64,000 nucleotides of DNA, from NCBI GenBank assembly GCA_025093985.1, contig JACAAK010000004.1, positions 1,116,001 through 1,180,000 of the forward strand, given 5' to 3'. Each line of letters starts with the position of its first letter. Positions within the stretch are counted from its first letter, which is position 1. A program made the translations under genes and the position numbers. Under the pieces are notes generated by a model. The model was not told where the DNA came from and ran no database searches. It saw nothing but the letters and a program-made list of their open reading frames with translations. Origin of the DNA: Calvatia gigantea. Lineage: Eukaryota; Basidiomycota; Agaricomycetes; Agaricales; Lycoperdaceae. Positions 45,111-56,109 of the stretch are shown piece after piece.

Positions 45111-46433
45111 CCAATGACTGCCTTATCCTATGCTTAACAGCAAAGGAAATTCATTAAGTTAAAGGCATTGCTTTTGTGATTCAATTCTCCAGTTATCCAC
45201 GCATGTGAGAAATGCTTAGCATTAATGACAAAAATGCTTTTGCAGACTAGATGAGAAGATATACTGGAATAATCTGATGGGCTTCGGCTTACCAGATAAG
45301 AAGAGAGTTTGAATGACACCAGATGAGCACTATACGTGTTATGTGGAAGGAATCTTCAATCCTTGATTGAGCTGGATTTAATCTGCCTTCATGCAATTAT
45401 GCTGAATTTTATCCACATTTTCCAACTACTTCATCAACCTTGCTTTGGCAATAAAGTCTAACGGCCTTGCAACTAGCTGGCTTGAGTGACTACCACAACA
45501 TGATACCAATTCCTATGTCATCACAATTTCTCCTCTTCAGAGTCAATGGGAAAATATAAGGGACATGATAATCCTTTCCACCTTCATATGAAGATGCTTG
45601 AATAAAAACATTAGGTTTAGAAATATTCCTTTCCACCACAGTCACTGGAAAAATATATTCATAGGACTTTCAATTGTTCCTATCGCCTCTCACAAGTCAC
45701 TGATAAAACAAATGGGGAGTTATCCCCACCGACGTCTCAAGACAAACATCTTAGGCAAAAATAACATTAGGAAATTATTCCTTCCTCCTCTAATGAGTTA
45801 TAGGAGAAAATATTATAAGGTTTACGCTTTTACCTTTCCACCTCTTATGAGTTGTTGGATAAAACAAATCAGGAACATATTCCTTCATACTTGATCAAGA
45901 GTCAACTGTAAAAATATGGCAGGAACTTATTCCTTTCGTAAGATAAAAATAAGATAGGGTCTAATGATCCTTTCTCTCTTTCACAAGATTGAGGAAAAGT
46001 TTCATAGGTTTTGAATGTAACCTTCCGCCTCTTGGGTGAGTCTACAGTAAAACATCTACATGGAATTTATCCATCCGCCTCGAATCAAGAGTCTGGAAAA
46101 AATATATAGGGTCAATTTCAAGATCCTTCCACCTCTTTGGAGTTGTATGGAAAAACAAATAAAGGACTTAATCATTCCTCCCTCCTTTTCAGAGTTGATG
46201 GGAAATAACAAAAAGTGTGTATGCATTCCTTGGGACTGTATCCTTAATCTGCATTGGCCGAAAATGCCTTTTGCTTGGAGGAAAATTGCATAAGACCACT
46301 TCCATTTGCGAATCCATTAATTTAGGATTTGTTCAAGTCAATCAGAACAAGGCTTGTAGTATGATTGCTCTGCTGGCTCATAGGACTGCCGCAGTTGATT
46401 GATCTACATAACTGCAAAGTGATGGCCCTGGTT
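44011..46433 (+). repeat. Segmental duplication, copy 1 (2.4 kb)
   Basis: It starts at TAACATGATGACTGCC and ends at GATGGCCCTGGTT. Nearly identical to 46896-49317, with few substitutions and short indels. The Tc-4 fragment separates the copies. Confidence 0.95.
45527..46215 (+). repeat. Degenerate 50-bp minisatellite, copy 1
   Basis: About 13-14 units begin with CCTTCCACCTCTT or variants at 45573, 45628, 45679, 45724, 45780, 45833, 45882, 45932, 45969, 46021, 46071, 46125 and 46177. Each continues GAGT..., then TGGAAAAA-like, then AGGAACTTATT-like. Spacing is 37-56 bp. It lies between the pol relic and the end of the Cop-2 internal region. Cop-3 has nothing like it. Confidence 0.8.
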
Positions 46434-46895
46434 CCCACAGTCTCCAGACCTTAATCCCATTGAACATCTCTGGACTCACCTCAAGAATAAGCTGGGAGAG
46501 TATGATACTCCTCCTGATAGCATGAATACCCTATGGGAGAGGATACAAAAGGAGTGGGATGACATAGAACCAGAAGTGTGTCAGAATCTGATAGAGAGTA
46601 TGCCTAGGAGGGTCCAGGCAGTTTTACAGGCCAAGGGAGCTTATACCAGGTACTAGAATACCCATTTTGTATATAAATTTCAAGAGGGACAAAACTGTTC
46701 CAATGCACTTAAAATATTAATTAATTAATAACTCCCCTAAAACAAAGGATTACATAATCATACTTTGCATATGATTAGATAAGATACTGGACTATCTACA
46801 ATTAAATTAGGAAGTGCACAGCCACAGTAGTCCTTGAGATATGAGCTGATCTTCTGAGAAGTTCAAAACATTGGAACGGTTTTTGTCCCTTACTG
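46434..46895 (+). mobile_element. Tc1 3' fragment Tc-4
   Basis: It matches Tc-2 from CCCACAGTCTCCAGACC (transposase codons around SPDLNP) to the right end ...GTCCCTTACTG, followed by TA at 46896. The left two thirds are missing. The transposase C-terminal codons (to about 46654) match Tc-2, without the Tc-1 insertion. One T is extra in the terminal motif. Confidence 0.95.
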
Positions 46896-49317
46896 TAACA
46901 TGATGACTGCCCAAACATGATTGCTTATTCGAGATGTAACATACCTCGATCATTTGATTAATGAGAACTTTCAAGTTCAAGTGGCACACAGAAAGGCTTA
47001 ACGTTCTATGAACAATCCACATTTGGATGCCTTATTCAATAAGGGAATATACCCTTAAAAAGTCATGATTCAGCAACTGGATAGCAGTAAACCAGTTCAT
47101 TTGCAAAGAAGAGAGCAAAACCTGCATGAAGCAAGAAATAGCAACTTCTTTATCTGCCATCTTTTGATGTTGCAGGATATATTCCATTTAATTCCACGAT
47201 CACCTCCTGATTCCTTTCCATTTTCATTCGAGAAATCTCCACCCACCATATCCTATGCCTTACGCTGATATAATTGCCAATTTGATGCATAATATGCACA
47301 TTCTTTATGGAATATCTACTGCTTTTGACACACCACACTTCTGTGTCGCCACTTATGTGGAATGACCATTGTGGAGGAGTTGAATAAAATGCTGGTTAAT
47401 AACGCATTGCACAATTGAATTTGACTAGAAAAGACCACACTGTTCATTACGTAGGTCACCTATAGGTAGACTATAAGGGATTAGGCATTCAATTTCAAGA
47501 AGAACTCATTTGGACTCACCGACTAGAGTTGGACAAGCATAAGACTTGCTACACATTCATGCTAGTGTCTACCAGAAAAGCACAACAGCTCAGATATATC
47601 ATCCTAAAAATATGTGATGGTTATACCTCCATATGAGCTTTCGCCTCACATAGCTTAACAAACTTGTGAGAAAATTCTTTTATTTCTGGAATTGCATTGA
47701 TAATGATCCGCCATTAACAATGTGTGTTGACATTTAAATCAAAATACTCATCGCTGAGGGAGAAGTACAGTAAAAACTAGTTCTTAATTGCTGGTGAATA
47801 ACTGCATATGATTAAAGCTTTTAAAAAGGCTGCACTTCGCTGGTCCATCTTAATTGATGTGCACTGTGGTGGTTCGTAACATGATAAACACTCTCTAAGC
47901 CCTAAAAAGCAATATGATTGAGTAACATGTATTAGGAAACTTAACATGCTGAAAAGCATGGAGGAGAACAACAGATATAGTATTCTTATCCCAAATCCAA
48001 TGACCGCCTTATCCTATGCTTAACAGCAAAGGAAATTCATTAAGTTAAAGGCATTGCTTTTGTGATTCAATTCTCCAGTTATCCACTGCATGTGAGAAAT
48101 GCTTAGCATTGATGACAAAAATGCTTTTGCAGACTAGGATGAGAAGATATACTGGAATAATCTGATGGGCTTCGGCTTACCAGATAAGAAGAGAGTTTGA
48201 ATGACACCAGATGAGCACTATACGTGTTATGTGGAAGGAATCTTCAATCCTTGATTGAGCTGGATTTAATCTGCCTTCATGCAATTATGCTGAATTTTAT
48301 CCACATTTTCCAACTACTTCATCAACCTTGCTTTGGCAATAAAGTCTAACGGCCTTGCAACTAGCTGGCTCGAGTGACTACCACAACATGATACCAATTC
48401 CTATGTCATCACAATTTCTCCTCTTCAGAGTCAATGGGAAAATATAAGGGACATGATAATCCTTTCCACCTTCATATGAAGATGCTTGGATAAAAACATT
48501 AGGTTTAGAAATATTCCTTTCCACCACAGTCACTGGAAAAATATATTCATAGGACTTTCAATTGTTCCTATCGCCTCTTACAAGTCACTGATAAAACAAA
48601 TGGGGAGTTATCCCCACCGACGTCTCAAGACAAACATCTTAGGCAAAAATAACATTAGGAAATTATTCCTTCCTCCTCTAATGAGTTATAGGAGAAAATA
48701 TTATAAGGTTTACGCTTTTACCTTTCCACCTCTTATGAGTTGTTGGATAAAACAAATCAGGAACATATTCCTTCATACTTGATCAAGAGTCAACTGTAAA
48801 AATATGGCAGGAACTTATTCCTTTCGTAAGATAAAAATAAGATAGGGTCTAATGATCCTTTCTCTCTTTCACAAGATTGAGGAAAAGTTTCATAGGTTTT
48901 GAATGTAACCTTCCGCCTCTTGGTGAGTCTACAGTAAAACATCTACATGGAATTTATCCATCCGCCTCGAATCAAGAGTCTGGAAAAATATATAGGGTCA
49001 ATTTCAAGATCCTTCCACCTCTTTGGAGTTGTATGGAAAAACAAATAAAGGACTTAATCATTCCTCCCTCCTTTTCAGAGTTGATGGGAAATAACAAAAA
49101 GTGTGTATGCATTCCTTGGGACTGTATCCTTAATCTGCATTGGCCGAAATGCCTTTTGCTTGGAGGAAAATTGCATAAGACCACTTCCATTTGCGAATCC
49201 ATTAATTTAGGATTTGTTCAAGTCAAATCAGAACAAGGCTTGTAGTATGATTGCTCTGCTGGCTCATAGGACTGCCGCAGTTGATTGATCTACATAACTG
49301 CAAAGTGATGGCCTTGG
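46896..49317 (+). repeat. Segmental duplication, copy 2 (2.4 kb)
   Basis: Direct repeat of 44011-46433. Beyond GATGGCCTTGGTT it continues into the rest of Cop-2 (ACACTGGC), whereas copy 1 continues into Tc-4. Confidence 0.95.
48414..49100 (+). repeat. Degenerate 50-bp minisatellite, copy 2
   Basis: Second copy of the array at 45527-46215, duplicated with the 2.4-kb segment; first clear unit at 48461. Confidence 0.8.
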
Positions 49318-49832
49318 TTACACTGGCTTATTATTGCCGCTTTCTTGATCTCACAATAATTGCATGCTGGATTAAGCGACCAGTGATTTATCACTTAGGA
49401 TTTCACATCAGCAAAATGGTTTTTGTATTTTGCACCTACACAGAAAAACAGATCTGTTAAACACTTCAAAAGAATTGCTGTTTACAATTTCTAGAGAAGC
49501 TTTTTTAAGCTTTCCTACTCCTACTCTTAGATGAAAGTCGCAGCGAGTTAGTCACAGGAGTTTAGTTGAGTTAAAGGACATTTGATAGCTCAAAGCAATT
49601 GTCGTTGTGTCCTTTATGGCCATCATAGCAAATGCTAGCATCAATTTCTCTCCACTACAGGAATTCTTTTCCAACTTTCAAAGTCTGGTTAATTCCGCAT
49701 GATCGTTGATGACTCCGACATTTGATGTTCGGCTTTGCCACTCTTTTGTTGAAGATTCCAATGTCTAAAGCTTGGTTTCAATACCACTAGATTATTGAAG
49801 TGTTAATCTTCCCCCCTTCAAGTGAGGAGGAG
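49318..49832 (+). other. 3' end of the Cop-2 internal region
   Basis: Noncoding. It ends TTAATCTTCCCCCCTTCAAGTGAGGAGGAG, equivalent to the Cop-3 sequence before its 3' LTR, with the polypurine tract GTGAGGAGGAG at 49822-49832. Confidence 0.65.
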
Positions 49833-49925
49833 TGTTGAATCTCGCTCTGTACCACTACGTTGGTTCAGTCTATTTATAGCTGAAACGGGGTTCAAGTATT
49901 TCACCTTCAGAGGGTTGATAATAAT

Positions 49926-50333
49926 TGTTGAATCTCGATCCGTACCACTACGTTGGTTCAGTCTATTTATAGCTGAAACGGGTTCTTGAGTACTTCACTC
50001 TTGAAGAGAGATAACGGACAATGTACTAGACCGCACTCTAGGTTGCTGGTCATGGTCTATTAAATAGAACAATGTACGCAGTATGCTCTGTATATGCTAC
50101 TGGCAGATAAGACCTCACCTGTATTAGGTAGAACGGCGCACAGACCAGAGACATTAGATATATAAGACCTATGTAGTATGCGTACATTCTTTAGACAATC
50201 AAGTCTTCTATTCGCCCATCATTCCTCTCAGATATCCATTAGCAACGGTCTATAATCAACATCTCAACAAACCCAGTGAGTACGACTCCCCTCCACCACT
50301 AGCTCATGCTATTGTGGTGTACTCGTCTTAACA
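49926..50333 (+). repeat. 5' LTR of Cop-3
   Basis: 408 bp, TGTTGAATCTCG...CTCGTCTTAACA. TATA-like CTATTTATAGC near 49962. Confidence 0.96.
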
Positions 50334-50346
50334 GGTTATGGGCCCC
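50334..50346 (+). promoter_or_regulatory. Cop-3 primer-binding site
   Basis: GGTTATGGGCCCC directly follows the LTR. It resembles the complement of the initiator tRNA-Met anticodon arm (…GGGCnCATAACC…), the internal type of priming known from Drosophila copia. The host tRNA sequence is not available here. Confidence 0.55.
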
Positions 50347-50531
50347 GACCGCCGCTCACTCGGACCGCGTTTTGCAACGCTGGTAGAGTGTAGGAGGCTA
50401 CGGTCGTACGCAACCTGGGAGACGGTGGTCCTTTGGTCCATTTGATCCCTGTGTCTGCCCCATGTTGCGACGCGTGCATCACGCACTGCAGTCCTACATG
50501 ATGCTAACGCGTGTTTACCCTATTCTTAGAT

Positions 50532-53500
50532 ATGTCTAAACCGGCCCCTGCTCCGCAGGGCTTCGTTCAAACCCCTAGCGGGCAGCTTCCCGTCCTTACA
50601 GGGACGGGTAACTACACCATTTGGTCGCTTCGCCTTCGGTCTGCACTTATGTGCATTTCCTTAAACGATTGCTCCTGGACCGGATGGGACTTCTCTGGAG
50701 CCATGGACGAGCCAGTCCAATACGAGCAGGCCTACGGACCTGAGCATCCTGCTACCCCGGCTACTAGCACTTCGCCGGCACGTCCCGCACGACCAGGAAC
50801 TCCAATTCCTGCGACTGCTGAGGAGCGCCGCAGTGTTGGTATGGCTAACAACCTCCGGATGCGCGCTCTTGGGTTGATTGAGGCAACTCTCCCCAATAGC
50901 ATGCTCAAGCATTCCGCCCGGGACGCTCGCGCTCTCTGGTCTCAGTTGCAGGGCCAATACGGCCTTCCTGGACCAGCTCAGGTTTACAATGAGTTCATTC
51001 GTGCAATAACGTTTGAGCTCCCTCTCGGTGGCGACCCTTCGCTCAAGATGAGCGAACTCCAGCAGATCTTCGGGCAGCTTGACGCCATGGATAGTGGCAT
51101 CGCCCCGGAGATTGAAACGATGGTCCTCCTCCACTCCCTCCACCCGTCTTTGAGCCATGTAGCTCAGACGCTCCTCACCTCGAACACGTCGCTCCACGAG
51201 CTGACGTGGGATAAGGCCCGAAGCGGCATTATTGCCGCTTACGCCTCCAACCAGACCGCCCATGCGCAACGAGCGCGCTTCACTCCACGACAAGGAGGTG
51301 GGCAGCAGCAGCAGCAGCAACGTCAGCAGCAGCAAGGTGGACAGCGGCCGCAAGGTCAGCAGCAACCTTCGGGGTCTAAAAAGCCCCAGCAGCAGCAACA
51401 GCAGCAGCAGCAGCAGAAGCCATCTGGAGGAGAAGGCGACGGCGAAAAGAAACGCCGATGGCGCCCTCGAGGAAAAGGAAAGGGGAAGGGAAAGGAGGGA
51501 GGTGCGCAAGGCAATGCCGCCACCTCTTCTGGCTATATTCAGGACGTGGACTTCGTGTCGCAGGCACAAACTGTGCCGCCACCATCCACCCGTTCCCTCG
51601 TAGAAGCAACGCGTCGAGCCAAAGATACTCCCGTTGCATCTAGCTCCGCTGCCACAGGCAGCAATGCCACTCCGCTCGCGTCACGCATTACTGTGCCCGA
51701 GCCCGAAGCTCGTCGCAGACCTTCGGTGAAAGCCAAGGTCACCACCTTGAAGAATTGGGACAAACGTCTCGATTCAATTTCATCGTCGGGTGAGAGTTCG
51801 GAGGAGATGTGGAAGCGGTTCGACGAAATGGATGTCGATAACAATCCATCCACCGTCACGAGGGAGGAAGACGAGATCGCGTGGCCGGCCCCTGTGTATA
51901 ACAAGCCGGCGATTATCAAGAAACCCAAGCCGCTCAAGAAGAAGCAGGCACCGAAGGAAATCGAGTCAGTCCTCGAGTCGGTCTTAGATGACAACGACTC
52001 GGACACCGACTACGGTTCCGACGGAGGGTGTGGGTCAGTACCTTCAACTGACTATTATTCTTGTTCTGATGCAGAAGATGATGTACAGCCCCATCAACAG
52101 ATGGGACGGGACGATACAGACGCAGGGTCTGTCCGCCTCGGAGCGGGACGCCCTGGAGATTCCGAGGTTGAGTTGGGACGACCAGGTGGCCGCCGAAGAG
52201 AGCGGGGCACCTATGCAGATGTAGCACGTCGTCCGCCTCCTGTAGGGACTCGTCGTAGACACCGCTGTACAGACTTTTTACACTGCAATGTATGCTGGAA
52301 GCGCGCCCAAGGTGCTTCTCCTTCTGCTTATTCCGCTAGTGAACCTAAGCTGGAAAGTAAGATGAACACTACATATACCGTGAATAATCACGAGTATTCA
52401 GACAAGTTAAGGTCAGAACTCCACGAAGAGCACGAGGATCTTAATCAGATCATCACATATCACATCTGTGATTTGTCTCAGTGCCAGAAGTGTCGAGAAG
52501 AAGGGAATAAACATTCGGTGAATAACGCAGACTGGCTCCTCGATTCTGGAGCATCGTACCATGTCACCGGTTATCTCTCTGATTTCGCAGAGGTTAAGAT
52601 GGGCCATTTCGGGCTTATACAAGCCGCTGGCAACCGGATTTATGAAATGACTGGACGAGGGTCTGTGATTTTCCAGCATGACGTGTCAGACAAGGGAAAG
52701 TCTAGGAGCGCTACTTCGTGTATTGCGCCAGTCTTTTACATCAAAGAAATCACAGAACGGTTAATGTCCTCAGGTCAGATTCTTCGGAACGGCTATGTTC
52801 TAGAGGCAACCGTTAAAGGGACCACCATCCGTGATAAATCAGGAGGAGCTGTATTATCCGCCTGGCCTCATCGTTTGTTCAAAAACAACGTACATACGGT
52901 GCACACGTATGTCTTGCAAAATAGCAAGGAGAAACCAGTAGCGTTGACATTACGCCAACTTGATTATATCGATTGGCATCGTCGAATGGGACACCCTTCG
53001 GATCGCGCGCTCTCCGAGCTTCCAAAGCACGTTGAGGGCATCGCGTCGATTCCCGCGCCATCAACTCGGAAAGGCATTTGCGACGGCTGTGCCAAGGGGA
53101 AAATGCATAATAATCCCTTCCCGATTAACTCCAAGCGAGCCACCGCAGTCTTTGAGCTATGTCACTCAGACTTGCTGGAACTGCCCGTCATTAGCTACCA
53201 TAAATATAAATGGGCAATGACGTTCCTCGATGACTTCTCTTCTCACGCACACGTAGTCCTCCTTCGAAAGAAGTCTGAGGCTTCGGAAAAACTGATCCAG
53301 CTAATCAGCGCGTTAGAGAACCTCTCCGGAATGCAAGTCAAACGACTTCGCACCGATAATGGAGGAGAATATGTCAATGAGAGGTTATTGGCAGGACTCG
53401 CGGCGCGTGGAATTACCCACGAGACCACTGCTCCCTATGCACATCAGCAGAATGGGAGAGCAGAGAGACTGAACCGCACCCTACACGAGAAAGCCCAAGC

Positions 53501-55103
53501 TATAAGGCTACAGGCATGTCTACCTGACTCGTGGTGGGAATTTGCGTTGAATACAGCTGTGCATTTATATAATCACACACCAGTCCAGCGTCTGCAGTGG
53601 AAGACACCTTTTGAGTGTTATTCAAGGGAAAAGCCAAATCTGTCCCATATCCGTGTGTTTGGATGCGGCGCGTATGTATATCTACCCGATGAGATCCGCC
53701 CAAACAAATTGTCCGCAAAATCCGAGATGATGATCTTTCTTGGATACAAAGGCAGTAAAAACTACGTCTTTATGCGGCACACGGCAGGCAATGTGATTTT
53801 TATATCACCAAACGCCTTGTTCGACGAGGGATATTTCCCTAAATGCCCCGATTCAGTGCCGGATAGCAGTAACCGGCCTAATCACGGAGGAGAGAGAAAT
53901 CTGCCTAGACCAGGATTAGAGAATGAACCACCTATTCCGCCATCTTCGGATGACGCTGGAATTGTTCCACCTCCGCCTGATCATCCAGTGAGATTACCTC
54001 CGGTTTCTCCACCATTTAAACCGAAATATTCTCCGCCTTCACCCCCTTTACCCCGACGAGAGTCTACTCCGCCGGACAGCATAGATTCACGACAACCATC
54101 ACCTGGCAATACGCCACCTTGGGTTCCCCCACCTGAGTCGCCACCTTCGTGTGGAACGACCGTTGAGGAAGAACCTGATGTACGTGATAATTGGCATGTG
54201 GACAGAGATGTATGGGACACCGAGAACGAAGAGTTCCCAATCCCTGTTCCCAAACGTCGTGCTGTTGGTTCTGACCAGGTAGAGCCGCGTCGTTCTGAAC
54301 GACAAGGCAGGCCTCCTGTTAGACCAGGAAATACATACGGGGAGAGGAGGCGTCCAATTTCGATTGAAAGAGAAATAGATCGGACTCACCGACAAGAGCA
54401 GCAGAGGCAAAGGCAGCGCGTACGCGCCAATGCCCCTTCGGACGAAGTTATCCGTGAGCGAAGAGCAAGGACTAACCATCCTGAATATGTGAGGCAAAGG
54501 GTTCGTGCTGAGCGATATCCGCCACAACCCTTTGATATGCCTCCATTTCAGCTCCCTCCACGTCCGGAACTGCCGCCTATGCCTGAAATCAATGATCCAA
54601 CGTCTCATGACGTAAATGATATGGATATTGAAAGGCTTGTCGCTGAGGGAGGAGTAAAACTGATCGATTTCTTGATACAGACGGTACATAATACCGCACA
54701 CGGAGAGCCTGAAACTTTCCGTGACATGCTTAAGCTTCCTGAGCCTATCAAGGCAAAATGGATGGCTGCGTGTATCGAGGAACTCGACGCGTTGAAAAAA
54801 CAAGGAGTATATGAATTGGTAGATCTTCCGAAAGGAAGGAGGACGGTTAAAAACCGTTGGGTATTTCTCGAAAAGTCCGATGGCCGCCTGCGAGCTCGCT
54901 TAGTTGCGAAGGGGTTCTCGCAGATTGAAGGCATCGACTATAACGAGCTTTTCTCACCAGTTGTCCGCTACGAGTCAGCGCGTGTAAGCTTCGCACTCGC
55001 TGCAATCCACGATTGGGATATGCATAGCGTTGACGTAAAAACTGCCTATTTATATGGCAAACTGGACGAGGAAATATACATGGAACAGCCCGAAGGGTTT
55101 TGA
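50532..55103 (+). CDS. gag-pol: Cop-3 Gag-Pol through integrase and start of RT
   Basis: 1523 codons from ATG (MSKPAPAPQGF). Gag core (GNYTIWSLRLRSALMC ... LLTSNTSLHEL), then a glutamine-rich tract (about residues 257-300) and a lysine/arginine/glycine patch (about 304-323) where other copia Gags have a CCHC knuckle. Protease DSG at D671. Integrase HHCC: H816, H821, C850, C853. Integrase core D880, D942, E978 (D,D35E). A proline-rich linker follows, then the RT start (KNRWVFLEK, VKTAYLYGKLDEEIYM). It ends at TGA 55101 in GF.LPG, one CpG transition from CGA; the same frame continues beyond. RNA packaging may rest on the basic patch (inference). Confidence 0.95.
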   Translation: MSKPAPAPQGFVQTPSGQLPVLTGTGNYTIWSLRLRSALMCISLNDCSWTGWDFSGAMDEPVQYEQAYGPEHPATPATSTSPARPARPGTPIPATAEERRSVGMANNLRMRALGLIEATLPNSMLKHSARDARALWSQLQGQYGLPGPAQVYNEFIRAITFELPLGGDPSLKMSELQQIFGQLDAMDSGIAPEIETMVLLHSLHPSLSHVAQTLLTSNTSLHELTWDKARSGIIAAYASNQTAHAQRARFTPRQGGGQQQQQQRQQQQGGQRPQGQQQPSGSKKPQQQQQQQQQQKPSGGEGDGEKKRRWRPRGKGKGKGKEGGAQGNAATSSGYIQDVDFVSQAQTVPPPSTRSLVEATRRAKDTPVASSSAATGSNATPLASRITVPEPEARRRPSVKAKVTTLKNWDKRLDSISSSGESSEEMWKRFDEMDVDNNPSTVTREEDEIAWPAPVYNKPAIIKKPKPLKKKQAPKEIESVLESVLDDNDSDTDYGSDGGCGSVPSTDYYSCSDAEDDVQPHQQMGRDDTDAGSVRLGAGRPGDSEVELGRPGGRRRERGTYADVARRPPPVGTRRRHRCTDFLHCNVCWKRAQGASPSAYSASEPKLESKMNTTYTVNNHEYSDKLRSELHEEHEDLNQIITYHICDLSQCQKCREEGNKHSVNNADWLLDSGASYHVTGYLSDFAEVKMGHFGLIQAAGNRIYEMTGRGSVIFQHDVSDKGKSRSATSCIAPVFYIKEITERLMSSGQILRNGYVLEATVKGTTIRDKSGGAVLSAWPHRLFKNNVHTVHTYVLQNSKEKPVALTLRQLDYIDWHRRMGHPSDRALSELPKHVEGIASIPAPSTRKGICDGCAKGKMHNNPFPINSKRATAVFELCHSDLLELPVISYHKYKWAMTFLDDFSSHAHVVLLRKKSEASEKLIQLISALENLSGMQVKRLRTDNGGEYVNERLLAGLAARGITHETTAPYAHQQNGRAERLNRTLHEKAQAIRLQACLPDSWWEFALNTAVHLYNHTPVQRLQWKTPFECYSREKPNLSHIRVFGCGAYVYLPDEIRPNKLSAKSEMMIFLGYKGSKNYVFMRHTAGNVIFISPNALFDEGYFPKCPDSVPDSSNRPNHGGERNLPRPGLENEPPIPPSSDDAGIVPPPPDHPVRLPPVSPPFKPKYSPPSPPLPRRESTPPDSIDSRQPSPGNTPPWVPPPESPPSCGTTVEEEPDVRDNWHVDRDVWDTENEEFPIPVPKRRAVGSDQVEPRRSERQGRPPVRPGNTYGERRRPISIEREIDRTHRQEQQRQRQRVRANAPSDEVIRERRARTNHPEYVRQRVRAERYPPQPFDMPPFQLPPRPELPPMPEINDPTSHDVNDMDIERLVAEGGVKLIDFLIQTVHNTAHGEPETFRDMLKLPEPIKAKWMAACIEELDALKKQGVYELVDLPKGRRTVKNRWVFLEKSDGRLRARLVAKGFSQIEGIDYNELFSPVVRYESARVSFALAAIHDWDMHSVDVKTAYLYGKLDEEIYMEQPEGF

Positions 55104-56109
55104 CTTCCCGGGCAGGAAGGAAAAGTATGGAGACTTAGACGAGCGATATACGGCCTTAAACAAGCCGGTCGCCAGTGGTGGAAAGAATTGCATCAATCCA
55201 TGATTGAGCTGGGATTTACCCGCTGCAAATCTGACTACGCCGTCTACTTTCACAGACATCCGAAAACAAAAGAGCTTGTAGTAGCCATTGTCTATGTTGA
55301 TGACGTGAATTTCTTGGGAAAGAAAAACTCCCCCCTCCTCAATGAGTTGAAGGGAAAGTTCACCAAAAAGTGGGAATGCAGAGACCATGGTCCCTGTGAA
55401 GAATTCCTTGGGATGAAAATCACGAGGAATCGCTCCAAGCGTCAAATCTTCATCCAACAGGTTAAATACCTGGATAAGATCTTGCAGCGCTTCCAGGTTC
55501 CGCAGTCTGCCGCGGCTAAAACGCCATTACCAGCCGGCTTCCAGTTCATTACGAACAAAGGAACTGCAACGACCCCCTTCCGTCTAAAGTACCAACAATT
55601 GGTTGGATCTTTAATGTACTTGATGATCGGTACTAGGCCCGACATAGCCTTTGCCGTAGTTAAGCTGGCACAACATGCCGCTAACCCCGCTCCTGAGCAC
55701 TATCGCGCTGGAATTCATGTATTAAAGTACTTGTCAATGACAAGGAACTATGCATTGAAATATGAAGGCGATACTGGGAAATCCGCGGTGATGCTGGAAT
55801 GTCTCAGTGACTCGGACTGGGCTCAAGACACAGAAACCCGCCGATCTGTTTCGGGAAACGTTTGTCTGATCGCGTCCGGTGCTGTTACCTGGACTTCGCG
55901 GCGACAAAAGACGGTTTCGCTATCATCCACTGAGGCGGAATACAAAGAACTGTCAGACGCTTCACGACAAGTGAAATGGCTGTCACAGCTTCTGGAGGAG
56001 CTCAAAATTGAGCACCCAACTCCTATTCTCTACGGCGACAACGATGGGTCCAAATTCTGGACTGAAAATCCCATTGTTGAAAAACGGTCGAAGCACATGG
56101 ATATTCATT
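55104..56109 (+). pseudogene. pol: Cop-3 RT catalytic part and RNase H
   Basis: It continues in the Gag-Pol frame after the TGA: LPGQEGKVWRLRRAIYGLKQAG, the catalytic box YVDDVNFLG (55293), RT thumb (YLDKILQRFQVP), and RNase H (SDSDWAQDTETRRSVSG, STEAEYKELSDA, KHMDIH). At 56109 homology breaks; the true continuation (YHYVRELVEEG ...) is found at 58827. Confidence 0.92.

Noticed and set aside
45598..45894. 98-codon open frame (and its twin at 48486) as a small gene
   Set aside because: It lies inside the degenerate 50-bp minisatellite; its residues mirror the repeat unit and there is no independent coding sign.
50661..51569. 302-codon minus-strand open frame opposite Cop-3 gag
   Set aside because: Leucine and arginine runs mirror the glutamine and other low-complexity codons of the sense gag; it is a shadow frame.
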